Made by a program: the position numbers and the translations under genes
Shown: positions 55,343 through 64,000 of the stretch, piece by piece
How positions within the stretch are numbered: the first letter of the stretch is position 1
How the letters are laid out: each line of letters opens with the position of its first letter
NCBI RefSeq assembly: GCF_003073045.1
Contig: NC_037595.1
Location: 6,064,227 to 6,128,226, forward strand
Origin: Pomacea canaliculata
Lineage: Eukaryota; Mollusca; Gastropoda; Architaenioglossa; Ampullariidae
Direction: 5' to 3'
Length of the DNA stretch: 64,000 bases
The notes under the pieces: model-generated
Told to the model about the DNA's origin: nothing
What the model saw: only the letters and a program-made list of their open reading frames with translations
Database searches by the model: none

Positions 55343-58300
55343 TTATCGTCTGCGAGGTGATGGTGACCTGCAAAAAAAAAAAAAAAAGCACGGGTTAGAA
55401 ATGGCAAAACAGTAATGAACCAAGCATCATTATGACCCTTACCTGCAGCAGGAAGAACATGTGGTCGACTGCAATTTAACAGGTGTCACATAGAAAGTTC
55501 AACAGTCTCCTCTTGCTTACCATGTAGCCTTGAAAACAAGCATAATACTTTGACCTAGGAAGTGGTCAGAATTGGAGGAGTCAGGGGTAAACTACAGCAG
55601 TTACAGTCACTAACCCATAATCCAACCAGAAATGCTCAGAATAATGCACCAGCTCATCTTGCCCCTTGAAACCCCCCCCCCCAAAAAAAAAGTCCCTACC
55701 AACACCACCATCACCATAAAAATACTTAATAGTTTCTGCAGAAAAAAACAGACATATTCATATGCACACTTGCATGCACTCTCGCATGAAAAGAGAAAAC
55801 TGCCAAGCCCACCTTGACCGGGATCTACTCTTGTGTTTTCGACTGGACCTCTTACCACTCCTCTCATGCTCATCATCACGATGGTGGTCTTTGTGAGAAC
55901 GCTGCTTAGATGAGGGTGTGTCTTTGCTCATCCTTCGACGACTGTCACCCTCACTATCTGAAGACGGTGACCGCGAACGGTGCCGCTTCCTGGACTTAGC
56001 CTTGCCATCCCCATCAGACTTTCGGGAGCGTTTACTGTGGTGACTGTCCCTGCCCTTAGAGTCACTTCTACTACGTCGGCGGTCCCTGTCTCTGCTCCTA
56101 TGTCTGTGTGCATTGTCTGGTGAGCGGTCTGAATTTCTACTCCTGCTACGGCTGTCTCTGCGACTTGGCCTTGTTCGCCGCTCACTGTCCCCACTTCTAC
56201 TGCGGTCCCGTCTTGCTCTCCGTTCCCTGCTACCGCTACGCTTTCTTCGTCGGTCTCTTTCTTTCTCCCTCTCCCCACTTCTGCTTCGCCGTCTCTCTGG
56301 ACTCAAGCTTCTCCCCTTTCCCCTGCTGTTACTACGTTTTCGTCTAACCTTTTCTCTACTTCTACTTCTCACTTCTGGGCTTAAGCTGTCCCCTCTTCCT
56401 CTACTTGTGCTACGCTTCTTTTTACGCTCCCTTCCCCTCTCCTCACTTCTACTACGCTGTTGTTCAGGACTGGAGCTTAGCTTTCTTTTAGCTGCACTCT
56501 CTTTTTCCTTGCTTTGGCTGCGGCTGTCTTCACTTTCATCACCTGCACTACCGTTCTTTCTCTTCCCCCTGTCCCTGCTCTGACTCCTGCTTCTACTGTA
56601 TCGAGTTGTATCCACGCTATGCTCTTTCTTTCTTTTTTTCTCTTTGTGTCGCTTTCTCTCATCTTTCTTGCGCTCCCTTCCTTTCTCCACGTCTCGGCTG
56701 TCCCTGTCCTTCCTGCTGATGCGCTTCTCATCATCAACAGATCTATACTTTTCTTTTTTTGCTTTCTGACTAGCCTTTGACCTACTCTGTAATTTTTTCT
56801 TTTTTGCTTTCGGACTGGACTCCTCTGAAGCAGATGATTTACTGCTGGACCCAGAGTCTGAGGAAGAGCCAGAAGATGAAGAGTCACTAGTGCTGCCAGA
56901 GCTCTCCTCTGACTTTGTGGTTCCTCCGGATTTCTCCACAGTGTCTTCTTTTTTCACCACCCCTCGAGATTTTTCTTTGGACTTTGTGTCTCCTTTCTCT
57001 GACCTAACATTCTGCTCTACATGCTCCTCTGACTCAGGAAGTCTGGGCTCCTGTTTAACTCTCACTTTGTCTACACTGTCTTCCCCTTTAACCAAATCAA
57101 GACCAGGAATCAATTCCTCATTATTACTAAAGTGAGATTTCTTTGGCACCGATGAATTTTTAAAGTGCTGTGGTGCTTTTGAATCCTTGGGTTTGTAACC
57201 TGGGTGAAGAGAAAAACAAAAAGGGTCACAAAGCTGTAGGAACAGATTTCTGTCATTCAGCTGACAAGTTTCTACACTTCTACTACTTTGAGGATGAAAC
57301 CATGGAATACCCAACATGAAAAACAAAAACAGTAAACAACCCCTGACCCAAATTAATGTATGGTATGCAGGTTATTAAATAGATGAAAAAAAGCTAACAT
57401 CATATAAAGTCTTTCTGATAGCTGCTGCTTCAAGTGAAGCCTTTAAAGAACTGTTCTGAACATAGAAATGCCTTTGATTTTCAACAAAAATTACTAAATC
57501 ATGTCAACATTTGATGTCATTAAAGACCAACTAGAACAGGTTTTTTTCTTCTTCAGATATCAGTAGATATAGGCGATATAAAACTAACCTGTAAATTTCA
57601 GCCTCCAAAACCCATCTGTTAATTATCCGCTATGAGTCACATCTATGATCAATGAGCGCTGTAACAATGTACTACGTCATTAGTACACCATTCACAACAT
57701 TGCCTGCAGTCAACAGCAATCAGAGAGAATGAACGACAGTTTGGATTATTCGGACGCTGACAGCCTGCATTTCTTGTGGTTCTGAAAAAAGGCTACTTTA
57801 GGCACGAGAAATGCAGACTTTCAAAGTCTGAATAACTTAAACTGTCACTCTGATTAATCGGCGCTCCTTTATCGCAGATACAAATCACGTTCTTTGCTAG
57901 CGGATAATTAATGGATTTGGAAGCTGAAATTTACAGATAAGGTTTATATCACTTACATCTACCGATATCTGCAAAAAAAACCCCAAAAAACGCAAACCAT
58001 CAGCTTGGTCTTTAACAAAGTATGCATAACCAAGCTTTTTTATTAATGCTGCAAGCTCTCAGATAATACAGGCTTTCTTCATTAGGATAATCAGACATAT
58101 GCTTGTCTGATGATCATCATCACAGAGCATACAATGGTATGTATATCTGTATATATGTTATGGCCTAAGCCAGAAATTGGCTAAACTGGGAAGTGTCCGA
58201 CCAATGTCTGATCTTTTCTTGATTTTGGGATTAGGCCGGCCAGTTTGCGAAATGGCATGAGGCGACTGGCCAAAGTCAGAAGAAGAAAAAGTCATGGGCA

Positions 58301-61300
58301 TATTTTGATGGTTCTGTATCATTTCATACTTTATATTGATAATTATAAATGATCAAATTCAATTATGTGTAAAATCATAGTACATTATCAATCTTTTATC
58401 TCTTGTTACAACAGGATGAACTTTTATGACATTTTGAATTATACAACAGTTTGTTATTTGTACATTTGCAGCAATTTGTTGTGCACTTAGTAGTGCATTT
58501 ACATCGAGTGTAGCCTTGGCTGCCTGTTAGTGATTGGAAAGATGTGACAGTTTGTGGTGAGTTGTCTTCTGTGTCCACGGATACCAGTGTGAGCAGTTTC
58601 TTGTGCAGAATGGAAAACTCACTTCTGGAATATAGTTGTTTGAAACCCCATGTTCTGTTTCTAGTTTGTACAAAGCGCCCTCAATGTTCATGACAACTGC
58701 AAGAACGCTTCTTGGATCACTGCGACCTCTGTCAACATCTGGTATATGAATGCATACATTATCTCCAACTTTCGCAGGTGAAAATTTTGCATTGGAACTT
58801 TTAAGTATTTTTGCACCTTGAGTTTGCAACTATCATAAGCTGCTGATCTCTTCTTCCTATTTCTTGTTCACTATGACATAGCCTGCAAGTGATTATCCCT
58901 TTGTCTGCTTCAAAATCAAATCAAATCAAAATCAAAACAGACTTTATTGTCTGCCCAGGAGACCCAGGGCAGAAATTTGTCTTTGCTCACATACCCATAC
59001 AGACATTTAACACACAGTTAGAAGTAAAAGTGAGGAGTAAAATAGTGTTGATTGCACCAGTCCATCAAAGCAGTGTATGTTTATCCTAACAACAAACCTT
59101 GGGTGACCAAGGGCCTAAAAGCACTGCTGAACAAAAAGAAACATTTGTTCATCACGGGCAGAAGCCCACGACAGAAGATTAGTACAGAGGACCATGATGC
59201 TACATTACTTGTTATTATTCATTACTTGTTCTACAAATTGCATGGACATCTTTGCTGCAGGACCTACAAGAATGGGCTGAAGTACACTCTTTTTCACACA
59301 CTACACAGAATGTTTTCACACTGTTGTTGTCAGACAACCTGCCTGGACTTTCCGATGGTTCCACTGCCATGGCCGCACTTTATTTCTGGAGGCGGTCCCT
59401 GCATTTATCTATATATTCCTCTTCGTGCATCAAGGCCTCAACCAGAGTCCACCACCGATGTTGATCGGCTGAAACCCGCTCCAAGTGACCCCATGTCCAG
59501 CCCTTTCCTTTCAACTCCCTTTCCACCGTTCCCTGCATTTATAGCATCCTCCATTTCTTGTTCAGTGTTCTTAAAGTCTTTATCTGTAACTAAGTTATCA
59601 ACCTCTTTGGGAAGATTTCAGGCACTTGGCCCCACTTTTACCACGCATGGCCTCATATGGCAACTGCTGATTACCTACTGGACAGTCTTGCATCAGCACA
59701 TTGTAGTTCGGCTAGGGATTTCCTGGCATTTTGCGAAATGGCCGGTCAAAATAGCATGCACACTCGTCATTTAAAGTATATCGGACCTTGGCTACACTTC
59801 ATGGCCCAAGTGCAAAATGGTCGGCCAATTTGGGGCAGTAAAATAGGCATTCTGTCAAAACCCACCAGAGTCATCCTCGCTGGAACTTCTGTCCTTCTCA
59901 TTGCCTGGTCTGGACTTCCCTTTAGCTTTGACATCATCTGAATCATCCACACTGGCCTCACTCTCAGAAGATTCATCACTGCTACCCGATCCATAGCCAA
60001 GTCCTGAATCAAAGATACTGCGTTAACACATATCTCCTTGCCATGATCATTTATAAGAATTACTCGAGGAGAGGGGGAAAAAATAAAATATCCACTCTTG
60101 GATCAAGATATTTACAATACCTACCTTGTCAAGTATATTATTTTCCATACAGCTTAAGATATATCCAGAATCTATCTCTATGGAACTGTTTCTAATAAAA
60201 GTCTAGAGTAAAGAACAGATATCAAATACAAATTGAGCATGCAGGAGAGAGTAGGGGAGAAGGAAAGCTTAATAATGACTTGTTATAACAGGCAACAGCA
60301 GATGGGTGCAGAGACCAAATTGCCCAAATCAATCTGAATAGACTGACTAAGGCAAACATCAATTGCACTTCCGCTGCCAGTTTTTTACGACCAAATAGGC
60401 AGGGGATACTATCAACTAAGGGCACTTACCCAGCGTGGAGATTGACGCCAAAGCGGTGGACTTGGCGAGGACTTTTGCTGGTGCTTTGGATCATTACAAA
60501 CCACAAGTTAGTGACAACATTGAATGATGAGCTCAGCTGCAGAATTTCTCCAGTCAGTTACAATTTAGCAGACGCTAGGACAACAATACCACTCAACAAA
60601 GGTCAAGGTGTACAGAAGGTGGAAGACAATGCTTCTGCAAAATGCCAACTGTACCTCTATGCTGCTAAACCAGAGGCAGAAAGTATTTTAACTTTTGGGA
60701 TTTGCCCCACCCCAATTTCAAGCAATATTTCAAAACAGCAGGCCTGTTGTTCCTTCCCAAAATACCACAAGTAGTTTTATCTTTTCTCTGTTCAACATTT
60801 TCATTGTGGGAAAAATTTTCATTTTAATGAAAAGATGCAACAACTCTGGTCGAACTACCTTTATACAAACAGGTTGTTATAAATACCCTTGTGCAAAAAG
60901 TTTGTTAAAAATCATAACAACTCTTTCAGGACCCAGAAGCATGGCCTAACGCATCTCATTGTAATTCAAATTTACTGAGGTAAAGCATACTGTAACCTTA
61001 AAAATATACAAACAGATTTTAAAAAGGGGGACAAAAATGGGGCAATGTCTGGACTACAAAGGCTTCAACTGGGAACTCAAAACCAGTATCTAAACCTTGC
61101 TAAAACCTTACTCATCCTCATCCTGTACAATCAAGAGATGGCATGAAATAACTGGACACAAAGGACAACCTGCAACTCTATGGCAAGCAACAGCTGAGAG
61201 ATTACACTGCTCAGACCTGTACCTACCTTTGAGAGCCTGGGTGCGGGCCTTGCTGTACACCTGGTGAGCTACTTTCTCCATCTCTTCATTGGTGACTTCT

Positions 61301-64000
61301 AGAAGGATCTCTGTCATCCACCGTTTCACCTTCTGCATCTGCAAGCCAGCCAGGTGCAAAACACATCATAGCTCCTAATTCCCAAGCAAGACACAGGTAA
61401 CTATTACAGGTCTACTCATAAACAAAACATTTTTCTCAACTCTATCCAGTTTAGGTTTACTCCTATATGGGTTTCTAGCCCTCTACTAACTGCATGATCT
61501 TCCATGGGACTAGTGGATTTCCTCAACTCTATAATCTAGCAAGCATGGAGTTGAAGTGGGCATGTCATGTAGACATCTAACAAAACCTCTCACCAAGTAC
61601 TGTTTCACACATCACTGCATGTCAAGAAATTAAAAGCAAATAAATAAATCCATAACAAAAATCTACAGTGGTTCTCCTACCAGCTCTATTTGTTTTTCCT
61701 CCTCAGTCTTAAACTGTTCTGGAGATGGCGATCTTTTTTGGGCCTCAACTGTGGATCTAACAGGTGCTGGTGAAACGGACTGTGACCTGGCCTGAACATC
61801 TGCACTGGTCTCCTGACCATCTCCTTCATCTTCATCATCTGAATCCTGCTCCAAAGAAACTTAGGTATAATCCTATTTTCAGACTCCCAAGATGGTGATG
61901 CGACAAAATCACAATTCACACTTATCACAAAATTACAAAGCACTGCTATATGAAACAGCTGACAAATGACATATGTTTGTTGAACTTTATAGAAAAACCC
62001 AAACTGCAAAATTCTTCTATAGCATCTAAAGATAAAATAAAAGCAAACAAACACACAGAGAGAAAAAAAATTAATGGCTCACAAATCGGCTCTTGCGTGG
62101 GACTCTCGCCTCTCCACTGCCACCCTCCTCCTGCTCACGCCTCAACTCCTCAGCAGCCTCCAACTCAGCCTCTTCCCGGGCACGCTGTGCATCCACCCTC
62201 TCCTGCTCTTGCCGTTCCCTCTCCATCTGCTTCTGTTTCTCACGCTCCATTTTTTCCAGACCCTCTCTGATCCAGGCAGGCAGAGATCGCCGCTTCAAAG
62301 CATCTGTAGTTGTCAAGATAGCTTTAGAAGGGGAGTCATGCAAGATGGGATCATTTGCATGCTACTAAAGATAATCAAGTCAAAAACATGTAGTAACAAA
62401 AGCAGAATGTATTCTTTGCCAATTTTCTTTCATATGTAAAACTTGTTCATTACTTCTTTTATGGAAAACCATATAGAAGAATTTTTTTTTAGTAAGCAAA
62501 TGTGCACTTAATTTTTTGTGTGCAAAATTTAAACAAATCCCCAAAATATTTGCCTTCAAAGAAAGGAATTATCTCTTTTACCAATGCCAGAATCTTCCTG
62601 GCCAATGAGGCGGGCAGCTGAAAAGCCAGCATCTGTCAAGTGCCTGTCTCTTCCTCCAGGGCGATCAAGTCGACCTCCAGGACCAGATGGGAAGGGCTGA
62701 ATTTGGGATGGAAATCCTTCTGGAACTACCCCAGCATGAGGCGGGGCTCCAGGTGGAGGCCAAAATTGTTGAAAGTTACTTGCAACTGCAGGTGCACCAC
62801 CCTGCAACAGAGAAAGGATATAACGTGGATTATTTAAATTTTCCATCTTAGCAGCAGCTATCAAAAGAATATTTGCAAGACTAAACGTAGCTAAAAGTTT
62901 GCTAACAGGGAAATCAGTACCGTCAAAGCCCTTGAGTGCCCTATTTTAGTTGAAGAAAACAAAACTGATTTCAAAAATACAAGCTCTCCATACCTGTTGC
63001 TGAAAAAACACATCTCCAGGGGGTGGGTAGTTGAACTGATTCTTGTTAAAAGCAGATCCTTGACTAAACTCAAAAGAATCCTGAAATCAATTTGTAAAAC
63101 CGTCACTATGAAGCCTAACATTATGTATAAATTTAAAAAAAATGATGCAACCCTCTTTTGCATGTAGCTATTTTTATGCCATCCTATTTAGATCATAATA
63201 ATTCTTTATCAGTTTATGCCTATCAATGATGCTACATGGATTTGCTTCTTTATCTCTTGAAAAACTAAATCACTCCATTTTTATCTACAATACCAATTAT
63301 TTGCATAAAATTTACAGTACACATTGCAGATGGTGTTGTGCTTTTATCCTTGATAAATACAGAATATGGAACATCTGTATGACAATTAAAATGACTGGTC
63401 TGGGGCTCTGGAGACCACCATAGAAAAAACTGAATGCGAAGAAACATTTCGCATTTGAGTTGCCAAAAGCACAAATATGGAAAAACGTAGAAATAAAGTG
63501 TATATCTGGCGTGCAAGCATGAGAATCATAAGATCAGATTACAAAAGATGTTTAATTTTTATTTTACCCGTATCATATTGATCTGAAACTACTGGAGAGA
63601 CCCTGTGCAAGCAATATAAAAGAGCTTACTGATACATAAAACAACTTAACTACTTGTTATATCACGTACACCAGCAGGGAACTAACATAATAACACATCC
63701 TCAGTTTTGAAATCAAAGCAGGGAAAATGCATACAAAGTGAATGTCCAAAAATACAGTGAGCACCATCATAGATGCCTCCGTGCCTTAGTGTGTACAAAC
63801 AAGAGGTAACATTCCATAAGTGTGTATGAAAGTGAAATAATGTCCCAGTGTGTGTTGTAGTATGAAGGTAGATTATGTATTTACCAGCAGTTCATTATGA
63901 CACAAGAAAGTATTGTGGTATTCTTAGCATTCAGGAGATCAATTGTACAAGTGATATGTGTATTGCCATGGTCCCTGAACTGTGTCCTCACCTCATCTAA
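55343..64000 (-). CDS. PNISR: PNISR, arginine/serine-rich splicing-associated protein, 5' end missing
   Basis: Exons on the minus strand: 63992-64000 (cut by the window edge), 62994-63080, 62582-62801, 62083-62303, 61681-61845, 61227-61338, 60430-60483, 59866-60003, 55819-57199 and 55343-55367 (stop TAA). The phases agree and give 803 residues plus an unseen N-terminus; human PNISR is about 805. Diagnostic segments are SLPAWIREGLEKMEREKQKQ, SRFDSDDEDEGDG, MTEILLEVTNEEMEKVAHQV, KAPAKVLAKSTALASISTLG and YGSGSSDESSESEASVDDSD. The large exon encodes a Lys/Glu-rich stretch, a poly-Ser block and a long RS domain. The final 25-nt exon supplies SPSPRRR-stop. PNISR is a nuclear-speckle SR-related protein linked to pre-mRNA splicing; its molecular role is little defined. 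The intron 57200-59865 is packed with transposons. Confidence 0.92.
57520..58015. mobile_element. Near-palindromic MITE with long inverted arms
   Basis: Left ttaaagaccaactagaacag and right cagcttggtctttaa mirror each other. The similarity continues inward through gatatcagtagatata/tgatataaac, ctgtaaatttcagcctccaa/gaagctgaaatttacag, ttaattatccgct/agcggataattaa, gacagtttggattattc/taacttaaactgtc and gcatttcttgtg/cacgagaaatgc, to a loop near 57782-57797. The ends lie in TTAA, suggesting a TTAA (piggyBac-type) or TA (Tc1-mariner) target duplication. There is no open frame. It sits in the PNISR intron. Confidence 0.85.
58080..58135. repeat. Short dispersed repeat, copy 3
   Basis: The stretch ttcattaggataatcagaca then tatgcttgtctgatgatcat and catcacagag resembles the core of the repeats at 39979-40085 and 40790-40885. 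The similarity is shorter and lies directly right of the palindromic element. Confidence 0.5.
58396..58829 (-). pseudogene. Remnant of a gypsy-integrase-type transposon protein (KRBA2/Ginger-like)
   Basis: The minus-strand frame at 58527-58829 has FSPAKVGDNVCIHIPDVDRG and RSDPRSVLAVVM. This is the domain that follows the integrase core in KRBA2-like, Ginger-type proteins common in invertebrate genomes. Another frame at 58396-58578 continues with a cysteine cluster (CKCTTKCTTNCCKC, then NSKCHKSSSCC) that normally ends these proteins. The two parts lie in different frames, joining near 58580-58600, and a stop lies just upstream of the first, so this is a broken fossil. The integrase catalytic region is absent. 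Confidence 0.7.
58905..58985 (-). mobile_element. LINE/SINE 3' terminus with (GATTT)n tail
   Basis: On the minus strand the sequence reads caaatttctgccctgggtct, then gcagacaataaagtctgttt and gattttgatttgatttgatt. This is a short 3' UTR ending in a pentanucleotide tail, as in several L2/CR1-type elements. Only the end is present. Confidence 0.6.
59060..59150 (+). pseudogene. LINE ORF2 fragment, endonuclease-RT linker
   Basis: The plus-strand frame contains VYVYPNNKPWVTKGLKALLN followed by KKKHLF. This is the segment between endonuclease and reverse transcriptase in many jockey/CR1-type ORF2 proteins (PNxKPWxTxxxxxLLxxKxxxF). The rest of the open frame to 59774 does not look like reverse transcriptase, so the element is rearranged. 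It lies in the PNISR intron in the opposite orientation to the host gene. Confidence 0.6.

Noticed and set aside
56113..56583. 156-residue open frame on the plus strand, Leu/Arg/Ser-rich
   Set aside because: It is the antisense shadow of the PNISR RS domain; Ser/Arg codons read backwards give Leu/Ser/Arg-rich frames.
59150..59774. Rest of the 240-residue plus-strand frame after the LINE linker
   Set aside because: Beyond the PNNKPW segment no reverse transcriptase motif appears, so it is not annotated as a gene; probably scrambled repeat DNA.

Overview
This is a window of nuclear DNA from an invertebrate animal. The genes are split by many GT-AG introns, are well spaced, lie on both strands, and sit in an AT-rich background with microsatellites and decayed transposons. 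The gene set (RPF2, IBA57, an importin alpha, CEP43/FOP, PNISR) is metazoan. The RING/B-box protein, the AAAP transporters and the LINE remnants suggest a lophotrochozoan, perhaps a mollusc, but the sequence alone does not prove this. Exon coordinates are my own reading from splice consensus, reading phase and family similarity; no alignment could be run.

Layout from left to right: (1) 43-2431 (+), the 3' two thirds of RPF2, a Brix-domain ribosome biogenesis factor. (2) 2848-8458 and 10935-15299 (both -), two tandem paralogous AAAP-family amino acid transporters; five consecutive internal exons have the same lengths and phases in both copies. (3) 15300-20365, intergenic DNA with LINE debris and simple repeats. 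(4) 20366-24728 (+), IBA57, a mitochondrial Fe-S cluster assembly factor, apparently complete at 358 residues. (5) 28079-31474 (+), a 773-residue RING / two-B-box / coiled-coil / NHL-like protein of the TRIM type. (6) 37279-41665 (-), a KPNA2-type importin alpha, apparently complete at 518 residues. (7) 42189-53437 (+), CEP43 (FOP/FGFR1OP), a centriole and basal body protein, apparently complete at 497 residues. It is divergent to the importin gene across a compact intergenic region carrying two CCAAT boxes. (8) 55343-64000 (-), PNISR, an SR-like splicing-associated protein whose 5' end lies beyond the right edge.

The genes do not form an operon or pathway. The functionally suggestive link is the head-to-head importin alpha / CEP43 pair, where a shared promoter is plausible. 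The most notable biology I see is a pair of EF-hand calcium-binding loops in the middle of CEP43, encoded by four successive exons; the vertebrate protein as I know it has none. Other points of interest are intronic partial copies of nearby exons in CEP43 and IBA57, a tandem array after transporter B that appears to contain the end of its own coding sequence, and a PNISR intron that is a nest of transposons, including a roughly 500-bp near-palindromic element and a remnant of a gypsy-integrase-type (KRBA2/Ginger-like) protein. I found no evidence of a wholly new multi-gene system.
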